From Bacilli bacterium (lineage in GTDB: Bacteria > Bacillota_I > Bacilli_A > RFN20 > CAG-288), in contig JALFLX010000100.1 of the NCBI GenBank assembly GCA_022774485.1, positions 1-28,559 of the forward strand: 28,559 nucleotides of DNA. Direction: 5' to 3'. The stretch's first letter is position 1; each line of letters opens with the position of its first letter. Of this stretch, positions 1-8,067 are shown one piece after another. The notes beneath the pieces are model-generated. The model had not been told where the DNA came from, made no database searches, and saw only the letters and a program-made list of their open reading frames with translations. Position numbers and translations under genes: made by a program.

Positions 1-1
1 A

Positions 2-1681
2 CAGAAACCCGCTTCTGAAAAGAAGACCTTACAAGAAGTTCTTCACTCAGAAAAGAGAGATGATGCGATTCTCTCAGTCAGAAATTTGCATGTCTCTTTC
101 AAGACGGATGATGGATTAGTTCATGCGGTCAGAGGTGTCTCTTTTGACCTTTACAAAGGTGAGACTCTCTGTATCGTCGGTGAATCCGGATCCGGTAAAT
201 CAGTCACCTCTAAAGCCATCATGGGTATCTTAGCCGCTTCGGCGGTCATTGAAGATGGCTCTATCATCTATGAGGGAGAAGACCTTACCAAGATCGATGA
301 ATCTGAATTCCACCGTATCCGCGGTCATAAGATCGGTATGATCTTCCAGGATCCTCTCTCCTCTCTCAACCCGATTATGAAGGTCGGCAAGCAGATTACA
401 GAAGCGATGCTTGTCAACAGAAACCACCTCAAGCAGATGAAAGATAAGATCATCGCGGAGGAATCAGCAGCCTACAAGAACAATGAGGTGAAGAGAAACT
501 TCATCTACAGCAAAGTCGACCGTGCGATCGAAGCTTCCGATGAGGCGTTTGACCATCAGATTTACGCTTTAGAGAAAAAACTCAGCGAGGCGGATTACAA
601 CCTCGATAAATTCCAAAAGAACACCCCTGAGTACGAACAGGAAAAGGGAAAATATCTCTCTTTGAAAGCGGAGATTGATGCTCAGATTAAAGAGCTTGTC
701 GCTCAGAAGAAAGAAGCGCACAAAATTCAGGTAGAAAAAGGAAAAGAAGAGAAGAGAAAAGCGGATGAAATCTATAAAAAGAATCGTCCAGCTTTGAAGA
801 AAGCGTTGGATGAGAAAATCAAAATCGCTGACGCTGAGATCAAGAAGTTCAAAGAGGAAGAGAAGGCAAAATACCTCGCTTCCAAGAGTGAACTTGATCA
901 GAAACTTCTTTCTGCCAAAGAAGCTCAGAATCAAGATGAAATCAAACACATCCAGGAAGAGCTGAAAGAACTCAAGAGAGAATATAAATCTAAGTTCACC
1001 ATCACTAAGCAAGAAGCCAAAGAGGCTGCTTTAAACGTCATGAGAGAAGTCGGTATTCCTCAGCCTGAGGTCCGCTTCAAACAGTATCCCTTTGAGTTCT
1101 CCGGCGGTATGAGACAGAGAATTGTCATCGCAATCGCCTTGACTGCAAACCCGGATGTCCTCATCTGTGATGAGCCGACCACTGCACTTGATGTCACCAT
1201 CCAAGCTCAGATTCTCGAGCTCATCAACAAGCTCAAGAGAGAGCGCAACATGTCGATTATCTTCATCACCCACGACCTCGGCGTCGTCGCCAATATGGCT
1301 GATCGAGTCGCGGTCATGTACGCAGGTAAGATTGTCGAAGTCGGAAATGTCAACGAGATCTTCTATGATCCTAGACACCCTTACACTTGGGCGCTTCTCT
1401 CCTCCATCCCGGATATCGACTCCAAAGAGAAACTCGAAGCGATTCCGGGCACGCCACCCTATCTTCTCAACCCTCCCAAAGGAGATGCTTTCGCTCTTAG
1501 AAATAAGTACGCGATGAGCATCGACTTTGAGAAACAGCCTCCGTTCTTCAAAGTCTCTGAAACCCACTATGCCGCTACCTGGCTCTTAGATCAGAGAGCT
1601 CCGAAGATCGAGAAGCCGAAGATTGTGTCTGAGCGTATTAAAGTCTCTTTAGAAAAGGCAGGTGTCATTGATCATGAGTAA
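2..1681 (+). CDS. oppD: Oligopeptide ABC transporter ATP-binding protein OppD (5' partial)
   Basis: ATPase subunit of an Opp/Dpp-type peptide importer, acting on the cytoplasmic face with OppF and the permeases. The frame is open to the first base of the window: in-frame codons before the TTG at 86 read AILSVRNLHVSF, a normal OppD beginning, so the true start lies upstream and TTG 86 is not the start. Visible motifs are Walker A GESGSGKS, Q-loop QDPLSSLNP, signature FSGGMRQR, Walker B LICDEPTTALD and a switch His in FITHDLG. About 190 Lys/Glu-rich codons (roughly 440-1006), predicted coiled coil, are inserted between Q-loop and signature, where ordinary OppD has only a short helical segment. 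The C-terminal oligopeptide-transporter tail is present, but its usual four Fe-S cysteines are replaced. The gene overlaps oppF by 8 bases, so the two are translationally coupled. Family assignment is very secure; the choice of OppD over DppD is by order and motif. Confidence 0.95.
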   Translation, partial: QKPASEKKTLQEVLHSEKRDDAILSVRNLHVSFKTDDGLVHAVRGVSFDLYKGETLCIVGESGSGKSVTSKAIMGILAASAVIEDGSIIYEGEDLTKIDESEFHRIRGHKIGMIFQDPLSSLNPIMKVGKQITEAMLVNRNHLKQMKDKIIAEESAAYKNNEVKRNFIYSKVDRAIEASDEAFDHQIYALEKKLSEADYNLDKFQKNTPEYEQEKGKYLSLKAEIDAQIKELVAQKKEAHKIQVEKGKEEKRKADEIYKKNRPALKKALDEKIKIADAEIKKFKEEEKAKYLASKSELDQKLLSAKEAQNQDEIKHIQEELKELKREYKSKFTITKQEAKEAALNVMREVGIPQPEVRFKQYPFEFSGGMRQRIVIAIALTANPDVLICDEPTTALDVTIQAQILELINKLKRERNMSIIFITHDLGVVANMADRVAVMYAGKIVEVGNVNEIFYDPRHPYTWALLSSIPDIDSKEKLEAIPGTPPYLLNPPKGDAFALRNKYAMSIDFEKQPPFFKVSETHYAATWLLDQRAPKIEKPKIVSERIKVSLEKAGVIDHE

Positions 1682-2912
1682 CGAAGAAAATACCTACCAA
1701 ACCAAGTTCAAGAAAGAACTTGTCGACAACGATATCATTCTCTCTGTCCGTCACTTGAAGATGTTCTTCTCCTTAGGACAGGGAAAGAGATTAAAAGCGG
1801 TTCACGATGTCTCCTTCGATATCAAGAAAGGAGAATGCTTCGGTCTTGTCGGTGAGTCCGGATGTGGAAAGACCACCACTGGTCGCTCTATCATCCGCCT
1901 TCATAAAGTCACCTCTGGCTCTGTCTACTTCAAAGGTTATCGCATCAACGCGGGAAGCCGTTGGAATGAGAAAGAGATCAAGTGGAAGACCATCAAAGCC
2001 AACAACAAGATCAAAGATCTCAAGTTAGAGATGAACAACATCATCTCTGAGATGAACAACAACGACGAAGAAGCAAAAGCGGAGATTGAAAAAGTCAAAG
2101 CGGAATACGACAAGAAAATCAAAGCGATCAAAGATGAACTAGCTGAGATTGTCGCTGTTCAAAAAGAGAAGATCAAACAGATCAAATTTGACAACGCTCA
2201 TGTCTCCCGCAAGCTCATGAGTAAGATGCAGATGATCTTCCAAGATCCGATCGACTCTCTCGATCCGAGAATGACTGTCGAAGACATCATTCAGGAAGGA
2301 TTGAAGATCCAAGGGTTTACAAACAGAGAAGAGAATCACAAAAAGGCCGTTGAAGTCCTCCAGGAAGTCGGCTTGATTCCGGATTACTTATCCCGTTATC
2401 CGAACGAATTCTCCGGCGGACAAAGACAGCGTATCGGCATTGCAAGAGCGGTCATCATGAACCCGGAGTTCCTCATCTGTGATGAGCCGATCTCCGCGCT
2501 TGATGTTTCTATCCGCGCTCAGATCATCAATCTCTTAAATGAATTGAAAGCGCAGCATGGTCTCACCTTGATGTTCATCGCGCACGACCTCTCTGTCGTC
2601 AAGTACTTCTGCGATCGTATCGCTGTCATGTACTTCGGTGAGATGGTGGAACTTGCCACTTCTGATGAACTCTTCCGTCATCCGCTTCACCCCTACACCA
2701 AAGCGCTTCTCTCTGCGATTCCAAAACCGGATCCTCTCTCTGAGAAGACTAGAAAGAGAATTGTCTATCGCCCAGCAGAGTCTCACGACTACTCCAAGGA
2801 GAAACCGACATTCCAAGAAATCTTACCCGGTCACTTCATCTTAGCAAACAGCGAAGAGATGGAGAAATATCGCGCTGAGATCAAAGAAGACGATTTAAAA
2901 GCTGAAAAGTAA
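1674..2912 (+). CDS. oppF: Oligopeptide ABC transporter ATP-binding protein OppF
   Basis: Second ATPase of the peptide importer, pairing with OppD. ATG 1674 is chosen because AGGTG at 1660-1664 sits 9 bases before it, while the upstream in-frame GTG at 1662 overlaps that site. It is 412 residues long, against about 310-330 for ordinary OppF. Motifs are Walker A GESGCGKT, Q-loop IFQDPIDSLDP, signature FSGGQRQR, Walker B LICDEPISALD and a switch His in IAHDLS. The excess length is a charged, probably coiled-coil insertion (about 1945-2210) between Walker A and the Q-loop, a different place from the OppD insertion. The C-terminus carries HDYS and PGHFIL, typical of Firmicute OppF, and has no Fe-S cysteines. 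It is the last gene of the operon, followed at once by a strong terminator. No oppA is in view. Confidence 0.95.
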   Translation: MSNEENTYQTKFKKELVDNDIILSVRHLKMFFSLGQGKRLKAVHDVSFDIKKGECFGLVGESGCGKTTTGRSIIRLHKVTSGSVYFKGYRINAGSRWNEKEIKWKTIKANNKIKDLKLEMNNIISEMNNNDEEAKAEIEKVKAEYDKKIKAIKDELAEIVAVQKEKIKQIKFDNAHVSRKLMSKMQMIFQDPIDSLDPRMTVEDIIQEGLKIQGFTNREENHKKAVEVLQEVGLIPDYLSRYPNEFSGGQRQRIGIARAVIMNPEFLICDEPISALDVSIRAQIINLLNELKAQHGLTLMFIAHDLSVVKYFCDRIAVMYFGEMVELATSDELFRHPLHPYTKALLSAIPKPDPLSEKTRKRIVYRPAESHDYSKEKPTFQEILPGHFILANSEEMEKYRAEIKEDDLKAEK

Positions 2913-2916
2913 GAAG

Positions 2917-2952
2917 GAATGCCGCCTCAAAAGGCGGCATTCTTCTCTCTTT
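2917..2952 (+). terminator. Rho-independent terminator of the opp operon
   Basis: A perfect 10-bp stem (GAATGCCGCC, 2917-2926, with GGCGGCATTC, 2933-2942) closes a TCAAAA loop. It can be extended by AGAA/TTCT around one bulged G, and is followed by the pyrimidine-rich TTCTCTCTTT. It lies 5 bases after the oppF stop. The remaining 186 bases up to the next gene are AT-rich, and I see no convincing promoter pair there. Confidence 0.9.
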
Positions 2953-3138
2953 AAAGCAAAGAATGAAACCACTTTCAAACTTTCTTTTAACTTATTTTCA
3001 ATATTATTTATCCAACTTATTCTCTTTTCTTTGTAATCTATATTCACTCTCTTCCTATCCTTATTTATATATAGAGTACAATTTTCTACCTTAGAGAATA
3101 ATCATTTGTTTGCACTGTTAACATAGGAGGTAAAACAT

Positions 3139-5022
3139 ATGAAAATGATCAAAAAGACCTTACCTCTTCTCTTGCTTTCGATGATGCTTGTCGGATGCGG
3201 AGGGGAAACTACGCCGGAAAACACAGAACCTGGTAAAACAGAGCCTGTTGAAACAGAGTCTGTTGAAACCGGTGATAACTTACCAACTGTCACTTTGAGA
3301 ATTCGTCTTGCTAAATCTGAAGTGGAAGTTGGTTCCACTATCTCCTTAGGATGCACAGTCACCTCTTCTGATCTCAACTTAAAGTGCGCCTTCACCACTG
3401 AGAATCCGGATTTGATTCAGATCAATCCGAATGACAATGGCGTCAGAGCTGAAATTATCGGCTTAAAGGTCGGCACTGCAAAAGTCACTGTCACTTCGAT
3501 TGCAAACCCGAATGTTTCTGCGACTTGCAATATCAAAGTTATCCCGACCAAACCGACCCTTGCAAATGCTCTTAGAAACATCACCGCTCATCCTTATTCT
3601 ATCCTCATCGGTGAATATTACAACGACAATGACATGTTGGTTCCGACCACTGTCACTCAAGTCGCGGATGACATGATTGTCACTGTCAACGCGGATGATT
3701 TAGAACCGGTCATCGATGTCGACAACACTCCTTGCTATGGTGAAGCGATTGTTGATAACAAAGCTGTCTACCTCAAGAAATCTGGAACTGGCTTAACTTC
3801 TTCACTTGATGTTGTCCGCTCTGATATCGGATTATTAGATGCTTCCAACTTTAAAGGAAGAGGAGAAGACACCACCTTCGTAAACGAAGTCGGACCATTC
3901 TTTGGTTTAGAAACTCTCAACCCGACTTGGTTTGATGCGATTGAGAAGAACGAAGAAAACACCTATGTTATCGAAGGTGATCGCGACTTAGACACTCTCC
4001 TCTCAAAAAACCTCAATCTCGCGTTTGCGGAAACTACTCTCTTACGCATGATTGACAAAAACTCTTATGATGCGTTAGTCACTTCTTCTAGTGGAACTGC
4101 CTTTGCGACCACTATCGCCTCCTCAGTTGAGACTACGATTGTTGTCTTAGATGAGGATGTTCTCTTAATCCATTGCACCATTGGCGATGAATCCTTCGGT
4201 GCCTTTGTCCAACCGGTTGATTATGTGAATGAATTCGACATCGATGCGGATGTGATCTCACAGCTTAGCAATGTCACCGATGCCTTAGAAGGAATCGTTG
4301 TCAAAGACTTCAAGCCTTCTCTTGACTTAGCAGATGCAGTCACTGCAATTAAGATTAACAACTACATCCAGAGCAACTCTATCTATCCTGATCACAAGAC
4401 AGAATACAATTACGATGTCTTCTACACACCGGACTATGTCTTCTACAACTGCGATAAAGAATTTAGAGATGGTTATAACACCAAAGTCGATGATCCGGAT
4501 AAATGGGACCAAATCCCGTATGGATTCATGAAGAAGAACGATGGTATCTATCGCTTTGAATATAACGAACCGTTAAATGGAAAAGTTGCTAGTATCGTCT
4601 GGGGTGAAAAAGAAGAAAACACTGATGCGAACACTGATCTTTATCAGTACGCAAATTACTTCTCCTCTGCTTCTTTCCTTTCTAACGGTCTTCTCGCTTC
4701 CTTCTCTGACACCACTGAGAAGCTCTGGGATGGTGAAAGCACTAAGTTCCACAAATCCACTTCCGAAGAGGTCATGTTAGATATTCTTAAATATTATGCT
4801 CCGGATGATTTCCCGGATTATTACGAGGCTTGCATCTCTGGTATTGCGGCAACCTATACAGACAACAAGGTTTCTCAAATCAATGTCACCACTGGTTTCT
4901 GTCCGTTTGTCTACGAGGGAAGCGGCGAGCCGAAAGATGGCTCTTACGGTGTTGATCGCTTCGTCTTGAAGTCCTTTGGAGCCGCGACAACGAACCCTGT
5001 CGATGCGCTTCTCAACGCATAA
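3139..5022 (+). CDS. Lipoprotein with Big_2-like Ig domain (paralog A)
   Basis: Predicted surface lipoprotein of 627 residues, function unknown. ATG 3139 follows a perfect AGGAGG (3125-3130) by 8 bases. The N-terminus is a lipoprotein signal peptide: basic MKMIKK, hydrophobic core, lipobox LVGC, so Cys20 would be lipidated. A Thr/Glu/Pro-rich linker follows (about residues 24-47), then a Big_2-like Ig module (about 50-135; LAKSEVEVGSTISLGCTV at the start, VTVTSIANP near the end). The remaining ~490 residues match no family I recognise, but align with the next gene through shared blocks such as GLLDASNF, FGLETLNPTWF and AFAETTL, and both proteins end near ATTNP-x-DAL. Signal and paralogy are seen; the Ig call is by family resemblance. 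No binding-protein fold is evident, so calling it the missing OppA would be speculation. Confidence 0.85.
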   Translation: MKMIKKTLPLLLLSMMLVGCGGETTPENTEPGKTEPVETESVETGDNLPTVTLRIRLAKSEVEVGSTISLGCTVTSSDLNLKCAFTTENPDLIQINPNDNGVRAEIIGLKVGTAKVTVTSIANPNVSATCNIKVIPTKPTLANALRNITAHPYSILIGEYYNDNDMLVPTTVTQVADDMIVTVNADDLEPVIDVDNTPCYGEAIVDNKAVYLKKSGTGLTSSLDVVRSDIGLLDASNFKGRGEDTTFVNEVGPFFGLETLNPTWFDAIEKNEENTYVIEGDRDLDTLLSKNLNLAFAETTLLRMIDKNSYDALVTSSSGTAFATTIASSVETTIVVLDEDVLLIHCTIGDESFGAFVQPVDYVNEFDIDADVISQLSNVTDALEGIVVKDFKPSLDLADAVTAIKINNYIQSNSIYPDHKTEYNYDVFYTPDYVFYNCDKEFRDGYNTKVDDPDKWDQIPYGFMKKNDGIYRFEYNEPLNGKVASIVWGEKEENTDANTDLYQYANYFSSASFLSNGLLASFSDTTEKLWDGESTKFHKSTSEEVMLDILKYYAPDDFPDYYEACISGIAATYTDNKVSQINVTTGFCPFVYEGSGEPKDGSYGVDRFVLKSFGAATTNPVDALLNA

Positions 5023-5116
5023 TCTACTTCTCATCAACAAAAATTAGTTATTCGTTTCTAACAATTATTTGATATATTCTTTAAGACAATTTCAATGAAT
5101 GAAGGAGGAAATTACA

Positions 5117-7018
5117 ATGAAAAAGAAATTATTGTTAGTTGCTATTGCTTCTCTTACTGCATTAGTCGGTTGCGGTGGTACTGGTACTGAAACTGAAACC
5201 CCCGCCACTGAAAACACTGAAAAGCCTACTGAGGTCGTTACTGACAAACCGACTGAGGCTCCTGTCCAGAAAGGAACCATCCGCTTTGCAAAATCCGAAT
5301 ACGAAGTTGAAAGATCTGCAAGCATCACCATCCGTGCGACTGTCACGATCCCTGGCGGATCCAACATGACTGTCAACTACTCTGTCGATAATGAATCCAT
5401 CGTCACACTTCCTGACAATGTCAACGGTGTCTCTTCTATCAAGATCACCGGAAGAAAGATCGGTTCTTGTGTCATCACTGCCACCTCTGTTGAGGATCCG
5501 ACTCTCACCGCTTCTGTCACTGTCAAAGTCGTTCAGTTCAAGAGCGCTTTAAGAAGTGTCTGGAACAATGTCATCAAGAAAAAGAACTACACCCTCACCT
5601 CTGTGGTCGATGGTGATGACGATCCGAGTTCTATCTTAAAGGTCACTCCGGAAGCGATCACTCTCACTGACAACAGCGGTGGCTCGTTAGTCCAGTTAAA
5701 GTCTTTAGATGAAAATGAAGATGTCATCTCCTTTGATGCTTTCGGTATTGCTTTGAACGCGGATAACTATGGTTACTACATCCTTAAGGATCAGACTGGA
5801 GAATGGTTTACTCCTTTAGCTACTATCCAAACAAGTGTCGGTCTCTTAAATGCCAGCAACTTCTTAGGTTTAGGCGCTAATGCTAGCAGCTGGAACGATG
5901 TCGATTCTTTCTTCTTCGGCTTACAGGCAATCAACCCCAACTGGTTCACCTCCACCAAGGAAGAGTCCAATATCTATGCGATTGAGGGAAGCAAAACCGA
6001 TATCAACTCTGCTTTCGCAGAAGCGATGCTCTGGCAGCTTGTCGATCCTGTTGGAAGAAGAGAATTCCTTGAAGGCCTTGGTGAAAATTCCACTGTCGAC
6101 ACCTTAGCTGCTGAGATTGAGACTTCTATCACTGTTGTCGATAACAACACTGTCTCTATCCAGATTGAACAGCCTAACACCGGCGCTTCTCATATCGCTA
6201 CTCTCACCGATGTCGGAACAACTGAAATCGATGCTGACATCAACTCCTACATCACTGGTGATGTCAATGTTCCGCTTCCGGCTCTTAACAGCTCTGTTGC
6301 TCTCTTAAAAGAAGCCTTTGCGAAGAATGATTATTCTGTTCCACAGGACTTAACCTATGGCAAGATCACTGAATATTATGCTCCGAATTATTGGTTCAAT
6401 GGTTACACTCCGGAGTTTATCGCCAATGTTGAAGCCGCTGGAATAACTGCTCCTACCATCGGTGGCATCTGTGAATTAAATAACGCACTCTATCAGTACA
6501 CCATCACTCCGGAAGTCAAAGATGCGGAAGGCAATGTCACAACTCCTGCCTCTTGCACGTTAGGTAATCAGCTTGCACAATCGACTGGTGTCTCCATTGT
6601 GGAAGGCTTCGGTTACATGTCTCAGACTGTTACTTTCGGTTCTGAAGATAACAATCTCTTATATACCTTAGTTCCTTATAGCTATGATGGTGGTGTTGAC
6701 TACATCTCTTCCAGCAAGGAATTGAGCGATGAGCTTTCTTCCGTTTACTTTGGTGATACTACCATCAAAGAGTTGATTGATTCTTGGGGTTATTACTGGG
6801 ATTCTTATTTGACTCAGGTTGAAATCAAGAGTGCTAAGGATAAATCAGGTAATACTTATGTCACTTCTGTCGATATCGGCTTCGGTTCCTTCGCTTTGGA
6901 TGCCACCTCTGTCGCCAACCGTATATTCCCTGTCACCTATGACTTCACTCCTTGTGCTACTACGAACCCTTACGATGCTCTCATTAAAGCGATGATCGCT
7001 GAGAACACTGCTGCCTAA
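5117..7018 (+). CDS. Lipoprotein with Big_2-like Ig domain (paralog B)
   Basis: Second predicted surface lipoprotein (633 residues), a diverged tandem duplicate of the gene upstream, function unknown. ATG 5117 is preferred over ATG 5099 because AAGGAGG (5101-5107) lies between them at good spacing for 5117, and MKKKLLL then begins the signal peptide directly. The lipobox is LVGC (Cys19), followed by a Thr/Glu/Pro linker and a Big_2-like module (about residues 45-135, FAKSEYEVERSASITI to SVTVKVV). The C-terminal region is shared with paralog A (GLLNASNF, FGLQAINPNWF, AFAEAMLWQL). The 94-base gap after paralog A has no hairpin, so the two may be cotranscribed. A strong terminator follows. Trp residues are TGG throughout. 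Confidence 0.85.
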   Translation: MKKKLLLVAIASLTALVGCGGTGTETETPATENTEKPTEVVTDKPTEAPVQKGTIRFAKSEYEVERSASITIRATVTIPGGSNMTVNYSVDNESIVTLPDNVNGVSSIKITGRKIGSCVITATSVEDPTLTASVTVKVVQFKSALRSVWNNVIKKKNYTLTSVVDGDDDPSSILKVTPEAITLTDNSGGSLVQLKSLDENEDVISFDAFGIALNADNYGYYILKDQTGEWFTPLATIQTSVGLLNASNFLGLGANASSWNDVDSFFFGLQAINPNWFTSTKEESNIYAIEGSKTDINSAFAEAMLWQLVDPVGRREFLEGLGENSTVDTLAAEIETSITVVDNNTVSIQIEQPNTGASHIATLTDVGTTEIDADINSYITGDVNVPLPALNSSVALLKEAFAKNDYSVPQDLTYGKITEYYAPNYWFNGYTPEFIANVEAAGITAPTIGGICELNNALYQYTITPEVKDAEGNVTTPASCTLGNQLAQSTGVSIVEGFGYMSQTVTFGSEDNNLLYTLVPYSYDGGVDYISSSKELSDELSSVYFGDTTIKELIDSWGYYWDSYLTQVEIKSAKDKSGNTYVTSVDIGFGSFALDATSVANRIFPVTYDFTPCATTNPYDALIKAMIAENTAA

Positions 7019-7035
7019 TCTTCTTTCGATGAAAT

Positions 7036-7068
7036 GGAATTCCTCTTGTTTGAGAGGAATTCCTTTTT
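7036..7068 (+). terminator. Rho-independent terminator after lipoprotein B
   Basis: A perfect 11-bp stem, GGAATTCCTCT (7036-7046) with AGAGGAATTCC (7053-7063), closes a 6-base loop TGTTTG and is followed by TTTTT. It lies 17 bases after the stop codon. Confidence 0.92.
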
Positions 7069-7086
7069 CAAACAGAGGACTATTTG

Positions 7087-7395
7087 ATGAAACAGAAAAA
7101 ATACAAAATCACTCTTTATATCTTATTAGGAATTGCTTTCTTATCTCTCGTTGGAACTGTTGTTCTTGTCATCGTGAAACAGGCGCTTGAAACTTGGGGA
7201 TCTATCCTTTTAGCAGTGATGTTTATCGCGCTGATTTCTGCGGTCTTATTGAAACTTTTCACCGCTTCTGAAAAGGATGATAAGGAACTTTATACTAAGA
7301 CTAAGGTATGCGTTCACTGCAACTCGATCAACGATGATGATGCGAAGTTTTGTAAGATGTGCGGAGCGAAATTCGACGAAGATACTAAGGCTTAA
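7087..7395 (+). CDS. Small two-TM membrane protein with C-terminal zinc ribbon
   Basis: A 102-residue protein of unknown function. ATG 7087 is chosen over TTG 7084 because AGAGGA at 7074-7079 gives the better spacing. Two hydrophobic segments (about residues 8-30 and 39-58) are joined by a short loop. The cytoplasmic tail ends in a zinc-ribbon half (C75-x2-C78 and C89-x2-C92, of the form CVHC...CKMCG). This architecture resembles the many small zinc-ribbon membrane proteins of Firmicutes. The gene starts 18 bases after the preceding terminator, so it needs read-through or a promoter overlapping that hairpin; I could not pick one with confidence. Confidence 0.75.
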   Translation: MKQKKYKITLYILLGIAFLSLVGTVVLVIVKQALETWGSILLAVMFIALISAVLLKLFTASEKDDKELYTKTKVCVHCNSINDDDAKFCKMCGAKFDEDTKA

Positions 7396-7423
7396 TACCT
7401 CTCTTTCTTTGTGCAAGTTTTCC

Positions 7424-7452
7424 TTGTAGAAAGTGAAGAATTATGGTATCAT
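7424..7452 (+). promoter_or_regulatory. Promoter of rpmE with extended -10
   Basis: TTGTAG (7424-7429), exactly 17 bases, then TATCAT (7447-7452) preceded by TGG, which gives the TGn extended -10 element. Transcription would begin near 7459, leaving a leader of about 52 bases. The leader can form a small hairpin (AGTACG 7464-7469 with CGTGCT 7478-7483, one G-T pair) ahead of the GGGAGG ribosome site. Confidence 0.6.
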
Positions 7453-7510
7453 TCTTCTTGCTTAGTACGCTTGGTAACGTGCTTTAAGTCCGATTGGGAG
7501 GATACACATC

Positions 7511-7723
7511 ATGAAAAAGGACATTCATCCGGAATACCACCGCGCGAAAGTTGTCTGCTTAACTTGCGGAAACACTTTCGAAACTGGTTCTACAGAGAAG
7601 GAAATCAGAGTTGATACTTGCTCCAAGTGCCATTCTTTCTACACTGGCAAGCTCACCTTCGCTGCTGATACTGGCCGCGTCGCGAAGTTCAGAAAGAAAC
7701 TCGCTGCTTCCGAACAGAAATAA
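7511..7723 (+). CDS. rpmE: 50S ribosomal protein L31 (zinc-binding type)
   Basis: Structural protein of the large ribosomal subunit, 70 residues, a normal length. It has the L31 signature: MKKDIHPEYHRAKV at the start, a central GNTFETGST, and HSFYTGK followed by GRVAKFRKK. Four cysteines (C16, C19, C37, C40) form the zinc site that marks the zinc-containing L31 type rather than the cysteine-free paralog made in zinc starvation. ATG 7511 follows GGGAGG (7496-7501) by 9 bases. The gene is monocistronic, with its own extended -10 promoter and terminator. Confidence 0.96.
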   Translation: MKKDIHPEYHRAKVVCLTCGNTFETGSTEKEIRVDTCSKCHSFYTGKLTFAADTGRVAKFRKKLAASEQK

Positions 7724-7764
7724 GCAGTTGGTCAAAACCTATCACAGGTTCGATCGAAATCACA

Positions 7765-7785
7765 GGCGGATTCTATCCGCCTTTT
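7765..7785 (+). terminator. Rho-independent terminator of rpmE
   Basis: GGCGGAT (7765-7771) pairs with ATCCGCC (7775-7781) across a 3-base loop (or a 6-bp stem with a 5-base loop), followed by TTTT. It is short but GC-rich, and lies 41 bases after the stop. Confidence 0.75.
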
Positions 7786-7796
7786 CTCATGCTTTA
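7777..7796 (+). repeat. Direct repeat, left copy (flanks AT-rich island)
   Basis: The sequence CCTTTTCTCATGCTTTA (7780-7796) recurs exactly at 8134-8150. Counting three more bases upstream, 19 of 20 bases match. This copy overlaps the right arm and T-run of the rpmE terminator. It may be a remnant of an insertion or of a short duplication. Confidence 0.8.
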
Positions 7797-8019
7797 TAAC
7801 CTATTTTTGCATTTTTCTTCGTCAAACTAGATTCGAACAATCGATTCTTTACTATTCTTTGTGTCTTTTTTACAAGAGGTAAGAAAACGTTTGATGAGAT
7901 TAGAGAACGAAAGAAAAATATGGGATAATTTAGCCAGCATTATAAGTCTTTTTAATAGCTCTTAGTCTTGTTAACACTATTTGAAGTAGGGGTGCTAAAA
8001 ATTATACGATTTACATGAT

Positions 8020-8067
8020 AAAACTAGTGACAAAACTAGTGACAAAACTAGTGACAGAACTAATGAC
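8020..8067 (+). repeat. 12-bp tandem repeat array, four units
   Basis: The unit AAAACTAGTGAC is repeated exactly at 8020-8031, 8032-8043 and 8044-8055, then as AGAACTAATGAC at 8056-8067. Each unit contains the palindrome ACTAGT (ACTAAT in the last) and, across the junction, TGACA, a match to five of six -35 bases. There are no spacers, so it is not a CRISPR. Position and promoter overlap suggest a regulator-binding array; this is inference. Confidence 0.9.

Noticed and set aside
569..1012. Long open frame opposite the coiled-coil part of oppD (147 codons)
   Set aside because: It is the antisense shadow of a Lys/Glu-rich coding region, gives a Leu/Phe-rich nonsense protein and has no ribosome site.
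3139..7018. The tandem lipoproteins as OppA substrate-binding proteins
   Set aside because: No SBP_bac_5 features were recognised, and an Ig module plus unknown domain is not the OppA layout.
7741..7790. GGTTCGATCGA looking like the T-loop of a tRNA gene
   Set aside because: No matching acceptor or anticodon arm is present. The sequence is explained by a palindrome, a direct repeat and the rpmE terminator.
8020..8067. The four repeats as a CRISPR array
   Set aside because: Units are 12 bp and directly adjacent, with no spacers and no cas genes nearby.
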